A DNA stretch of 35,905 nt. It comes from Brevibacterium antiquum CNRZ 918 (lineage in GTDB: Bacteria; Actinomycetota; Actinomycetes; Actinomycetales; Brevibacteriaceae). Shown here piece after piece: positions 26,277-35,041 of the stretch. The translations under genes were made by a program, and so were the position numbers. The stretch lies in contig NZ_FXZD01000018.1 in assembly GCF_900169145.1 (NCBI RefSeq), positions 1 through 35,905 on the forward strand, in the 5' to 3' direction. Within the stretch, counting starts at the first letter, position 1. Each line of letters begins with the position of its first letter. The notes beneath the pieces were generated by a model. The model made no database searches. It saw only the letters and a list, made by a program, of their open reading frames with translations, and was not told the DNA's origin.

Positions 26277-26402
26277 GTGAACAATGTGCTCGAACTCCAG
26301 AAGTTGGAGCTGAAGGATCATGCCATGGCCGCACATCCGATCTCGACGTCGAGTCTCTTCAGCTGCACTGAAAGCACGATTAGCTTCCTCAATTGCGGCT
26401 GA
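26277..26402 (+). CDS. Class III lanthipeptide precursor LanA2 (41 aa)
   Basis: Short gene starting GTG 26277, 15 nt after lanKC2, with AGAGGAGG upstream. Seen: leader beginning MNNVLELQKLELKD, an almost ideal class III recognition helix (ILxLQ type), then AMAAHP and the core ISTSSLFSCTESTISFLNCG. The core holds S23-x2-S26-x3-C30 and S33-x2-S36-x3-C40, two exact copies of the labionin motif known from labyrinthopeptins, plus extra Ser/Thr that may stay free or be dehydrated. Pro21 directly precedes the core by one residue and is a natural cutting site for the prolyl-oligopeptidase at 19024. The substrate should be LanKC2. Confidence 0.88.
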   Translation: MNNVLELQKLELKDHAMAAHPISTSSLFSCTESTISFLNCG

Positions 26403-26415
26403 GTAAGCACAAGGC

Positions 26416-26459
26416 GTGGCGATGCCCTCCCGTTCAATAGTTCGAGAGGGCATCGCCAC
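26416..26459. terminator. Perfect 14-bp inverted repeat after lanA2
   Basis: GTGGCGATGCCCTC and GAGGGCATCGCCAC form a perfect 14-bp stem around a 16-nt loop, 13 nt after the lanA2 stop. There is no U-rich tail on either strand, so it may stop transcription weakly, protect mRNA ends, or act toward the dnaE2 side as well. Confidence 0.55.
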
Positions 26460-26473
26460 ACTCGCGGGGTGGC

Positions 26474-26584
26474 GTGGAGGCTACCCGGGACGGCTACGAG
26501 GCCCTCCGGCAGGCCGTCGACGTGAACAGCCTGGCGCTGCCCGCGACCGACGGCAAGATGATCCGGCACCTAGACACCGAGTAG
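26474..26584 (+). pseudogene. Possible C-terminal remnant of an unknown gene
   Basis: A 36-codon frame ending in TAG, with protein-like composition (ends KMIRHLDTE), no ribosome site and no room for an N-terminal part because the lanA2 hairpin precedes it. Probably the tail of a gene cut off when the lanthipeptide locus was inserted; the family is not recognised. Confidence 0.25.
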
Positions 26585-26619
26585 GCGGATGACTCGGCAC
26601 ACCTTGGGGTCGTAAGAAT

Positions 26620-29600
26620 TTACTCTTGCATCTCGGGGCGAGATCGCGATTGGTTCCAATCTCTCCAAAGTTTCATGAGATCAAATGCCTCCTCGGCTTG
26701 GATGGATATTCCTCGTTCCCCTGTGCGTCGGGTGCGACCTCGAATTGTCATCATGCGCGCAGTGAAGAGGCCCGAGGCCGCCTCCTGTTGGGCTTCTTGG
26801 AAGAACGTTACGTCGATGCATCCGGTGCCATCGTCGAGGCTGATGAACACCGTTCGCCTCCCGCTGCGCATGGGAGGTGTCTGAGTGGCGACTCGGACTC
26901 CAGCGACGAGCACCTCCGTCCCTGAGCGAAGGCCCAGCAGCTCGGATGCGTGGGTGAGGCCGAGGCCCTCGAGCATCGGCCGGTACAGGTCCATCACGTG
27001 GCCATCGACTTCGGTGGAGAGCACCTCGAGGTCAGTGGCGATGCGCTCCTCAGCGCTCGGGTCGGGAACGGCCGCGTCCACGAGCACCTCGTCACCGAAG
27101 AGCGGAACCTGATTCGGCTGCGGCATTACGGCCTTCTTATGGGTGCGGGCCGTGAGTTGGCGGACGTAAGCGATGATGCCGCCGCGGTGGGCTTGCCCGT
27201 GTTCGTCGCGGGTGAGGCTGTCGAACGCGCCGATGCGGGCCAGGCGCATCATCAGTGGCCGCGACGGGCGGGCACGTTCATAGAGGTCTGTGATGGAGGT
27301 GTACGGCTGGCCGTCCAGGATTCGGGTGAGCTCGACATCGGTGATGCCGGAGATGTCTCGGAAGGAGAACCGGATCGCCTTGATCCCGGGCGAGACCTGT
27401 TCCACCCGGTATTGGTCGGAGGATGCGTTGATGTCAATTGGCAGCAGCGTGATCCCGAGGCGACGGGCCTCTGCGACGAGGAGCCGGCGCGGGTACATGC
27501 CCGGGTCGTGTTCGAGGATGCCGGTGAGGAACTCGACCGGATAGTGCTGCTTCAACCAGGCGCTCTGGTAGGTCGGCAGCGCAAAGCTGGCCCCGTGTGC
27601 TTTGCAGAACCCGAACGATCCGAACGCGGCCACGTTGGTCCAGATGCGGTCGATCTCGCGATCCCGAAACAACCGCCGCCCCCTCTCATCGACGCGGCCT
27701 GCGGTCCGGGCGCGGAAGCGAGCTTCGATGGCGGCGGAGTCGGTGGCGAGAGCACGGCGGATCTCGTCAGCTTCGGCGAGACTGATGTCCATGCAGTCAG
27801 CGAGAACCCGCATCAGCTGTTCGTGGTAGATCAGCACCCCGTACGTCTCGGCGAGAAACGGCCGGAACCTGGGGTGCAGGTAGATGATCGGGGCGTAGCC
27901 GAGTTTGGCGTTAATGAACGGAGCGACCATGTTCGCCTGAATTGGGCCAGGCCGGAACAAGGAGATATCGGCGACGAGGTCCTCATATTGATCGGGCTGC
28001 ATCTTGCCGAGGAGTTCCCGCTGCCCGGGTGATTCGATCTGGAAGCACCCGAGCGTGTGCGTGGACCTGATGAGCTCGAACGTGGGCTCGTCGTCGTGCG
28101 GGATCTGCTCGAGGTCGACTCGACCATCGGCGGCAACATACGGAGCATCGACGGGCAGCCTGCCTTCGACCGCGGCGGTCGCTCCGTTGACGCGAGCGAT
28201 CTCGGTGAGGGTGTGAGCGATGGACGATTGCATCCGGACGCCGAGGATATCGAGTTTGAGGAGTCCGGCGTCGTCGATGTCGTCCTTGTCGAACTGCGAC
28301 ATGGGCAGCCCCATCCCGGACGGCTGGGTCGCGGTCAGCGAGAGGAGGTCGCTGTCGCCGAGGATCACTCCACAGGGGTGCATCGAGATGTGCCGCGGGA
28401 GCCGATCGAGACGCGCAGTGAGGTCGACGAGCAGATCGAGCTGCGCATCAGTCTTCACCTGGGCGGCGACATCCCGCAGCTCTGGTTTCGTCTCCAGTGC
28501 TTGTCGGAAGTCCGCCGGGTTAAAGCGCCAGATGTTCTTCGCGATCCGGTCGATCTGTGCGAGGTCGAGACCGAGGGCGGCGCCGGCGTCGCGAACAGCT
28601 CCGCGGGCACGGTACGTCGACTGCATCGACAGCAGCGTCACCCGGTGGTGGCCGTACCGGTCGAACACGGCCCGATAGATGTCGTGGCGGCGCGCGGACT
28701 CGACGTCGATATCGATATCCGGCAGCGTGGAACGGGCGTTGCCGAGGAACCTCTCGGAGAGCAGGCTGTGTTCGATCGGGTCGACGGCGGAGATGCGCAG
28801 CAAGTGGTTGACGAGACTGCCGGCGCCGGACCCGCGCGCCTGTACCCGGACCCCCATGTCTCGGATGAGGTCGACGACATCGGCGACGGTGAGGAAGTAA
28901 CTCTCGAACCCGAACCCGCCGATGGTGGCGAGCTCATCACTGAGCCGGTCCCGCACCCGGCGCAAGCCGGTGCCGTACGCGTGCGGGTACCTGTCGGTGA
29001 TCGCGGCCTCGCAGCGCTGCCGCAGCACCCGCACCGGATCAGCCCCCGCGAGTCCGATCGCCTCCAGCTCAGGCACTTTCGGGTGTCGCCATCGCAGATC
29101 CGTCTCCGGGCCGAGACGACACCAGTCGGCGACCCGCTCGGTGTGAGCAAGCAGATCGATGGCGTCATCGCGGCGCAGCCCCGCGTAATCGCAGATGCGG
29201 TACGCCAGATCGTGCATGACCGAGGCCGGCTTCAACCACGCCTGAGCAGAGTGAGGTTCGAACGCGCCAAGGGGCAGGAGGAACGCGGCTGAGTCGAGGA
29301 CATCGCCGGTGATCGCGTCGTCCGGGCGGAGAAATCGGACCACGTTGGTGAGCACCACCGGCACCCCCTGGACACGGGCCAGTTGGAGCATGTCGGCGGC
29401 TTGCTGCAGGCTCGCCGCCGTACCGGGGCGAGTGTGGTGGCAGACGATCTCCACGGCGATACCGCCGGGCAGCCTCCGCTCCCACGCCTCGAGCAGGGCC
29501 CGGGCACGCGGGCGGTCGCCGTTGAGGACGGCGCGGCCGACATCGGAGCCGGGGCCGAGGAGCACCGTGGCGACGGGACCGGTTTCGCCGCTCAGGAATG

Positions 29601-29988
29601 CGGGTGCTTGGTCGGGGGTGATCCAGGCGCTGCGGTGGGCGGTGCCGTGGAGGGTGTGCTGGCGGCGACGCGGCGAGTGGGCGGCCGAGATGAGCCGGAC
29701 CAGGCCGGCCCATCCGGCACCATGGTTGTGGCCGTGCGCGAGCACCGTGACCGTAGAGAGCTGACCGTTATCGTCGCGGGTTTGGAGGTTCGCGCCGACG
29801 ATCGGGTCGATCCCGGCGGCGAGGCACGCGCGGACGTGGCGGATCGCCCCGAAGATGCCGTCATGATCGGTGATCGCTGCCGCATCAGCGCCGGCGACGA
29901 CAGCTGCAGCGACGAGAGTCTCGGGGTGGGCGGTGCCGTGGTGAGCGGTGAACGCCGAGGCAACATGGAGATGGGTGAAGGAGGGCAC
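26620..29988 (-). CDS. dnaE2: Error-prone DNA polymerase III alpha subunit DnaE2
   Basis: 1122-aa C-family polymerase used in SOS translesion synthesis. Start GTG 29988 chosen because it opens straight into the PHP domain (FTHLHVASAF) and lies 7 nt after the stop of the upstream gene; the longer open frame is a shadow. Seen: PHP domain (about 1-200), palm with the catalytic Asp cluster PDIDIDVE near 424, a beta-binding and helix-hairpin-helix region, and an OB fold near 1020 (VLVAGVRVATQ). Length fits DnaE2 (about 1080-1100) rather than replicative DnaE1 (about 1180). Known: DnaE2 works with ImuA and ImuB; neither is in this window. Operon with the DUF6504 gene, behind a LexA box. Confidence 0.85.
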   Translation of the reverse strand: MPSFTHLHVASAFTAHHGTAHPETLVAAAVVAGADAAAITDHDGIFGAIRHVRACLAAGIDPIVGANLQTRDDNGQLSTVTVLAHGHNHGAGWAGLVRLISAAHSPRRRQHTLHGTAHRSAWITPDQAPAFLSGETGPVATVLLGPGSDVGRAVLNGDRPRARALLEAWERRLPGGIAVEIVCHHTRPGTAASLQQAADMLQLARVQGVPVVLTNVVRFLRPDDAITGDVLDSAAFLLPLGAFEPHSAQAWLKPASVMHDLAYRICDYAGLRRDDAIDLLAHTERVADWCRLGPETDLRWRHPKVPELEAIGLAGADPVRVLRQRCEAAITDRYPHAYGTGLRRVRDRLSDELATIGGFGFESYFLTVADVVDLIRDMGVRVQARGSGAGSLVNHLLRISAVDPIEHSLLSERFLGNARSTLPDIDIDVESARRHDIYRAVFDRYGHHRVTLLSMQSTYRARGAVRDAGAALGLDLAQIDRIAKNIWRFNPADFRQALETKPELRDVAAQVKTDAQLDLLVDLTARLDRLPRHISMHPCGVILGDSDLLSLTATQPSGMGLPMSQFDKDDIDDAGLLKLDILGVRMQSSIAHTLTEIARVNGATAAVEGRLPVDAPYVAADGRVDLEQIPHDDEPTFELIRSTHTLGCFQIESPGQRELLGKMQPDQYEDLVADISLFRPGPIQANMVAPFINAKLGYAPIIYLHPRFRPFLAETYGVLIYHEQLMRVLADCMDISLAEADEIRRALATDSAAIEARFRARTAGRVDERGRRLFRDREIDRIWTNVAAFGSFGFCKAHGASFALPTYQSAWLKQHYPVEFLTGILEHDPGMYPRRLLVAEARRLGITLLPIDINASSDQYRVEQVSPGIKAIRFSFRDISGITDVELTRILDGQPYTSITDLYERARPSRPLMMRLARIGAFDSLTRDEHGQAHRGGIIAYVRQLTARTHKKAVMPQPNQVPLFGDEVLVDAAVPDPSAEERIATDLEVLSTEVDGHVMDLYRPMLEGLGLTHASELLGLRSGTEVLVAGVRVATQTPPMRSGRRTVFISLDDGTGCIDVTFFQEAQQEAASGLFTARMMTIRGRTRRTGERGISIQAEEAFDLMKLWRDWNQSRSRPEMQE

Positions 29989-29995
29989 GGACGCT

Positions 29996-30292
29996 CTAGT
30001 CGGAGACGACCCGGATCGACCATTGCGGCCCTGCACCAACCGCGAGGTCGAAGATGAGCATCTCACCGTCATCGAGCGCCTTGGCTTGCACCTGCCACAT
30101 CGGCCGCTCGACCATGAGGGCGTTCTTCGTGCCCACGAGGTCCGTGTTGTCCTTCCACCAGCGGACCCGGGACATCCACGGGATGGGGCGGGCGCAGACA
30201 ATGAAACGGCGACGGTGCCAGATGAACCGCTCCGGGGCGCCAGAGGAGGTCGTCCAGACGGTCGCGACTTCCTCGCGGTGCATCGTGTCCAT
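29996..30292 (-). CDS. DUF6504-like protein in the SOS operon
   Basis: 98 aa, start ATG 30292 chosen for GGAGGGAG 6 nt upstream. Seen: an APERFIWHRRRFIV strand pair, then WWKDN and a C-terminal IFDLAVGAGPQWSIRVV, the layout of the small DUF6504 proteins often found with dnaE2 or imuB in actinobacteria. The function is unknown; a role as accessory factor of translesion synthesis is inferred from context. It is the first gene after the LexA box and 7 nt before dnaE2. Confidence 0.6.
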   Translation of the reverse strand: MDTMHREEVATVWTTSSGAPERFIWHRRRFIVCARPIPWMSRVRWWKDNTDLVGTKNALMVERPMWQVQAKALDDGEMLIFDLAVGAGPQWSIRVVSD

Positions 30293-30309
30293 GGCCCACT
30301 CCCTCCAAA

Positions 30310-30325
30310 TCGAACAAATGTTCGA
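30310..30325. promoter_or_regulatory. LexA box (SOS operator)
   Basis: TCGAACAAATGTTCGA: perfect 6-4-6 palindrome of the Gram-positive/actinobacterial SOS consensus, 17 bp before the start of the DUF6504-dnaE2 operon on the minus strand. Damage would induce both genes. Confidence 0.8.
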
Positions 30326-30413
30326 TGATTCAGTGTAGATCCATGCACCGACATAGCCAAGGGCACCACCGTTGTGATCGGCTGACCCACGCCTCTGATC
30401 TGCTGCGACCGTT

Positions 30414-33400
30414 CTACAGTCCACGCTCGGAAGTCCGTCGCGCAGAGGTGCGCTCTGGCCGTGGGAGCGAGCTCGAGGAGTGCTGCGTCCGCAGCCGCGA
30501 GTAGGCGACCTGCGCGGTTCGCCGTTCGTCTGCCTGCTGCGGGGACTCCACATCTTTGTCTGACCCGAGCGGCGCCGCGCTTTGGATGTCGTAGCGCTGT
30601 CGATACAAGGCGATCGTCACTGCATGGGCCCGCCACCACTCCCGCTCTCGGGTGCTGGGCCCCGGTGCTCCGAGCTGCGTCGCCCAGCCGACCTTATGGT
30701 CCACCGCCTCGTCGAGAGCGGCACCGGCCGCCGCGTCGATGAGAGCTTCACGTTGGCGTAATGCGGTGCGCATGTCCTCGTCCAAGGGCTCAGCGGGGCG
30801 GGCGATGAGGCCTCCGACTCGTCCCGGCGTCGAGGTTCTGCCGTGGGTCATCTGGGCCGTGGCGGTATCGATCATCGACGCCAGGTGTGCGGCGGGGTCG
30901 GCTTCGTCGCTGGTCGGTTGAAGGCGTGGAGCCAGCGCGGTCAGGACGCGGGTGGGCGAATGGCCTGTTGCCTCGTGGCGGGTGATGGCGGCTTCAAGTT
31001 GTTCGTAGTGCGGGCTGGTGAACACATCGTCCGCAACGGCTTCAGGGAAGGGTGCGACGTCCAGATAGGCGGCGCTCCGCTCGACCTGTGCTTCCCGGGC
31101 GAGCACGTCGTACTCGTGCACCAGCGTGGCCAGAGATGCGTGCCGATCGACTTCGTGCTTCAGGGTTTCGGTGGCCGAGAGGTCAGCATCACTGCGGGCC
31201 AGCACGCGGTGCAGTTGCTCGATTCGAGTCAGCGGTTCCGCCGTCTCCAGGTGGGGTTCGATCTCGTGGGGGTCGGGCTGGATGATGTAGGCGGTGTTGT
31301 TCTGCTTGCCGCGGGTCATTGCCACGTAGAACAGCTCGCGGGACGCGGTCTCGGGATCGACGAGGGCGTGGACGGTGTCCACGCTGGCACCCTGCGCCCG
31401 GTGCACCGTGGTGGCATAGCCGAGCTCGACGTCCTCGGCGACATACTCCGCTGGCAGGACCAGCTCAGCCCCAGCAGGCTGGTCTCCGGGGCCGAGGCGG
31501 CGCACGGCCAGCGCCCCGTTCTCGAGCCTGCGGGCGACGGACCAGCGGTCGCCGTTCTTCACCCAGGACCGGCCGAGACTCAGCTGGCGGTCGTTGCGCC
31601 GTGTCACCACCAAGTCCCCTACCCCGGCAGTGGTGCCATCATGCAGCCCGATCCCGTCGCGCTCGACGCGCCCGTCCGCGATGAGGTCCTCGCGGGCGCG
31701 GGTGTTCAGCTCGGCGACCATCTCGGCGTTGCCCGCGATCATCAGCGTCGCCAGGCCTTCATCGCGGTCCTGCTGCCAGGCAGTGTAGGCGGCATCAAGC
31801 ATTCGCTCGATGCTCCCGTCGACCAGCCGGCCGTGGTTCTCGTAGTCCTCGAGCACGGCGGTCTTGCCGCGGCGCAGGTCGAGGCTGGCGGTCTTCTCCC
31901 ACTCGTGGACGAACCGGCGCGCGTCGGTCAGCGTCGGTGGGCCGGGACGGTGGCGCACGAGCATCCCGAACGCCCCGCCGGTTTCTACGGAACTGAGCTG
32001 AGCCGGATCACCGACGAGCACCAGCTTCGCCCCGGCCTGCCCCGCGTGTTCAGCGATCCGATCCAAGGTCAGCGTCCCGGCGAGACTGGCCTCATCGAGC
32101 AGGATCAGCTGGCCGGGCTGGAAGTCCCACCGGCCTCTCTCGTGCTCGTAGAGGAACTTGGCGGTGTTCTCGGCCTGCACGCCCAACGATTCCCCGAGGA
32201 CTTCCGCCGCGGCCGCCGAGGGAGCCAAACCGATCACGGAGCCCTGCCCATGGCGGGCAGTCCAGGCACGGTGCAGCCCGCGCAGCGCGGTGGTCTTCCC
32301 CGCACCGGCGGGGCCGACCAACAGGTCCAGGCTCCGCCCCGAACAAGCGATGCGAGTCACGGCGGCGGCCTGATCATCGGCCAGCCTCACGCCCTGGATC
32401 TTCCGGGAGACGTGCCGGGCAACCATCCGGGATGGCAGTCGCGGCGCGGATGTGTCATCGGCGTGTTTCAGCAGGCGGTGTTCGGCGTCGAGGATCTCCT
32501 GACTGGAATAGGCGACCTGGTCGCTGGACTGGAAGCGGTTCCCACTCCCGTCGACGTAGTGCCCCGGCACCGCACGGTCATATTCGGGTGTCAGGCGCAG
32601 CGACTGGGCTTCCGCCCCGGCCACGATCTGATCCAGCACTGCGGTGCGCTCGGCCGGGGTGGTGAAGCGGGTGGACATGAGCTGACGCATGGCTTCAGCG
32701 TGCAGATTCCACCGCGTCCAGGTCGAGCGCCGATCCGCGACCGTCATCACCACCACCGCTGCCAGGTCCTCGACCTGTTGCGCGCCGAGGTCCTCGGCAC
32801 GCAACCGGGACGCATCGGGTGTGCGGGTGAGCACGTCTTGCGCCCAGGTGGTTGCATCGGTGCCCAGCAGCCGGGTTGCACGCTCCCGCCAGTCTGCGGT
32901 GAGCTCAGCCAGCGAATGCAGCTCTTTTTCGGGCCGAGTTTCCAGGGTTGCTTGCTGGCGCAATCGTGCGATGGTGTCCGGGCTGGGCGCGTGCCCGTGA
33001 GCGTCCCGGTAGTCACGGATGAGCCGGTTCTTCGCCTGCTCGATACCCTCCACTCCCCCACTGCTGCCGGTGGAGCGTCGGGAGAACTCCGCGATCAACT
33101 CGGCAGGGATGCCGGTGATTTCCCAGCCGGTGTTCCTGTCCTTGCCTCGGTCGACGGGCTCCCAGGTCAGGCCGAGCAGGTCGGCGGTGTGGTCGATGAG
33201 GTAGGCGTTGTAGCTGGCCGAGAGAGCGACGGTGGCCTTGTGCAGCCGCCGCGAGTCCAGGCTCCTCCACTTCCCGTCCTCGCCTTGGACCTTGTTCGAG
33301 ACCACCAGATGCGTGTGCAGCTGCGGGTCGGCGGCTCTCGAGTCGTAGTGGTCGAAGGCGGTGGCGATGACGCCGGTGATCGGCATCCGCGCGATCCCAC

Positions 33401-33986
33401 CCTTGCCGACCCGGGTCGAGGCCACCCGCTCTTCCAGCATCGCGACGGTGTCGCGCATCGCGGCGTGATGGGCCTGTGCCAGCAGCTCTTGCATCGGTGC
33501 ATCCGCAACACCCCAGAGGGTGCTCAGGGACTTCGGCGGGGAGAACGTCAGGTCGAAACCTGCAATGGCGCTCTTGGGCTTCCGTGCAGCCTCTTCGTCG
33601 CGGATGTCCTGGATCATGACCTCACGTTGCGCCGCCGGCATGTCCGGGGCGAGCTTTGCAACCCGGTCGGCAATCCGCTCACGCGGTGGGCGCAGGCTCG
33701 GGTAGGCGTGGCCGAGTTTCGCGCCGGTGACCGGGTGCACGCCCTGCCCGAGCAACCGGGCCAGGTGCTCCTCCGTCACGGTCGACCCCTCATCGACTCC
33801 GGTGCCGGTGCCGTCGTCCAGGGATGCCAGGCCGGTGCCGAGCCAGGTCCCCGGTGGGCTGCCGGACTCGGTGTAGTAGCGGGTCAACGGGGTGCCCAGG
33901 TCGCGGTCGCCGTCGCCGGCGGCGACGGTTTTCAGGAGGTATTCGTAGCCGCGGCCGGCGGACATAGGGCGGATCGTCATCACCAC
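30414..33986 (-). CDS. MobF-type conjugative relaxase-helicase (TraA/TrwC-like)
   Basis: 1190-aa protein that nicks oriT and unwinds DNA for conjugation. Seen: catalytic tyrosines RYY (Y37, Y38) near the N-terminus; HUH histidines in DPQLHTHLVVSN near residue 220; a second half with RecD/TraI helicase motifs, Walker A VGPAGAGKTT near 556, LLDEASLAGT as Walker B, and ATTVHRAQGAS near the end of the helicase; then a charged tail. Start GTG 33986 has GGGAGGGGG 5 nt upstream; two further in-frame starts follow within 6 nt. It defines the window as part of a conjugative or mobilisable element. No coupling protein or secretion gene is in view. Confidence 0.88.
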   Translation of the reverse strand: MVMTIRPMSAGRGYEYLLKTVAAGDGDRDLGTPLTRYYTESGSPPGTWLGTGLASLDDGTGTGVDEGSTVTEEHLARLLGQGVHPVTGAKLGHAYPSLRPPRERIADRVAKLAPDMPAAQREVMIQDIRDEEAARKPKSAIAGFDLTFSPPKSLSTLWGVADAPMQELLAQAHHAAMRDTVAMLEERVASTRVGKGGIARMPITGVIATAFDHYDSRAADPQLHTHLVVSNKVQGEDGKWRSLDSRRLHKATVALSASYNAYLIDHTADLLGLTWEPVDRGKDRNTGWEITGIPAELIAEFSRRSTGSSGGVEGIEQAKNRLIRDYRDAHGHAPSPDTIARLRQQATLETRPEKELHSLAELTADWRERATRLLGTDATTWAQDVLTRTPDASRLRAEDLGAQQVEDLAAVVVMTVADRRSTWTRWNLHAEAMRQLMSTRFTTPAERTAVLDQIVAGAEAQSLRLTPEYDRAVPGHYVDGSGNRFQSSDQVAYSSQEILDAEHRLLKHADDTSAPRLPSRMVARHVSRKIQGVRLADDQAAAVTRIACSGRSLDLLVGPAGAGKTTALRGLHRAWTARHGQGSVIGLAPSAAAAEVLGESLGVQAENTAKFLYEHERGRWDFQPGQLILLDEASLAGTLTLDRIAEHAGQAGAKLVLVGDPAQLSSVETGGAFGMLVRHRPGPPTLTDARRFVHEWEKTASLDLRRGKTAVLEDYENHGRLVDGSIERMLDAAYTAWQQDRDEGLATLMIAGNAEMVAELNTRAREDLIADGRVERDGIGLHDGTTAGVGDLVVTRRNDRQLSLGRSWVKNGDRWSVARRLENGALAVRRLGPGDQPAGAELVLPAEYVAEDVELGYATTVHRAQGASVDTVHALVDPETASRELFYVAMTRGKQNNTAYIIQPDPHEIEPHLETAEPLTRIEQLHRVLARSDADLSATETLKHEVDRHASLATLVHEYDVLAREAQVERSAAYLDVAPFPEAVADDVFTSPHYEQLEAAITRHEATGHSPTRVLTALAPRLQPTSDEADPAAHLASMIDTATAQMTHGRTSTPGRVGGLIARPAEPLDEDMRTALRQREALIDAAAGAALDEAVDHKVGWATQLGAPGPSTREREWWRAHAVTIALYRQRYDIQSAAPLGSDKDVESPQQADERRTAQVAYSRLRTQHSSSSLPRPERTSARRTSERGL

Positions 33987-34186
33987 GATGGCCCCCTCCC
34001 GAGACGGGCTCAGGAAGGGGCCGCCTCAGCGGGCAGGTGCGCGCAGCGCGCCGAGTCGCACCCTGGTGCCAACCGTGTGAGTGGTTCTCAAAGGCCTGGG
34101 GACCTCAGAAGCATCGGATGATCCAATGGGTCTATGGGGGCGTCCGGAGGCAGGACTGTGAGCGAGAAGCTCGTGAGGCGAACGGC

Positions 34187-34822
34187 TTAGGTGACTGACC
34201 CGGCTGGGGTCAACAAGTCGTCAACGACGCCCGCGAGGATCGTCCGCTCGACTCGGGCTGCGCACTTGACAACCTCCGAATGATCCCCCGGGATTCCGCC
34301 GTCCTGCTGCGATGGGCAGAATCCAGTAGCGGCGAGGTCCGCAAGGAGCCCGACCTTCGCCACGGGGTTGAGGGCCGCCGAGACATCGTTGAGTAGCCGT
34401 CGTGTAGCGGCTGCCGCCAGTTTGCCTGCGATTGCGCTGCCTGTGGCGCTCTGAACCTCTTTGCCGACGGCGGTGGCGATGTCCCCTGGAACGCTGGTGA
34501 GGGTTGCACATGCTTCGCCGATGGCCGCGGCTACGGCGCAAAGCAGATGGCTCTCGGAGCGTCGGAATCCGGCGGCAGCCTCACGACGACGCCTCGCCTT
34601 GGACCTCGCTCCGAGCACGTCTGCGACGCCTTCTGCAACTGATGTTCGTGCGCGTGCTGCGACCTCACTCCAGTCCTCGGTGCTCTTGGGATCGAGCTCG
34701 CCCGCTGCGAATGCGACGCCCACGTCCGCAGCTGCATTTGAGAGCCTGTCGAGGAACTTGCCCGTCGTCAGAGAACGCCATTCACAGCGATAGTAGTTCG
34801 GGTCAGACTTGGCTCGACACAT
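34187..34822 (-). CDS. Hypothetical protein of the mobile element
   Basis: 211 aa. Seen: it begins MCRAKSDPNYYRC, resembling the MCRA(K/R)S...RC start of many unnamed plasmid and phage proteins of actinobacteria, then Ala-rich helices through the middle and CAARVERTIL near the C-terminus. No catalytic motif or membrane span is clear. Start ATG 34822 is followed at a distance of 200 bp by the relaxase on the same strand, so both may be cotranscribed. Function unknown. Confidence 0.6.
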   Translation of the reverse strand: MCRAKSDPNYYRCEWRSLTTGKFLDRLSNAAADVGVAFAAGELDPKSTEDWSEVAARARTSVAEGVADVLGARSKARRRREAAAGFRRSESHLLCAVAAAIGEACATLTSVPGDIATAVGKEVQSATGSAIAGKLAAAATRRLLNDVSAALNPVAKVGLLADLAATGFCPSQQDGGIPGDHSEVVKCAARVERTILAGVVDDLLTPAGSVT

Positions 34823-35041
34823 AAGTCCCTCTCCTCACCAAACGCGGGACCAGAATTGACGGCCAGTCGTTGGCGCGTTCGGCGATGAAACTATCGCAAC
34901 ATCACCGGAGGAGGCCAACCACACCCTGTGAGTGACAGGCTTCGCTCGCAAGCCACCACTGCACATAGCGGTGACTCGATGGACAACAAGCCTGAACATC
35001 TAGGTACGGGACTGATGCAAGGAGAGGTGACAATTCGGGTG

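Noticed and set aside
28057..29292. A 411-codon plus-strand frame inside dnaE2
   Set aside because: Shadow of the DnaE2 coding strand: no ribosome site or domain, composition dominated by Val, Arg, Asp and Gly as expected from the reverse strand.
30843..34121. A 1092-codon open frame on the plus strand opposite the relaxase
   Set aside because: The opposite strand carries clear relaxase HUH and helicase motifs in frame. The plus-strand frame has only the Gly/Val/Arg-rich composition of an antisense shadow in GC-rich DNA and no known motif.
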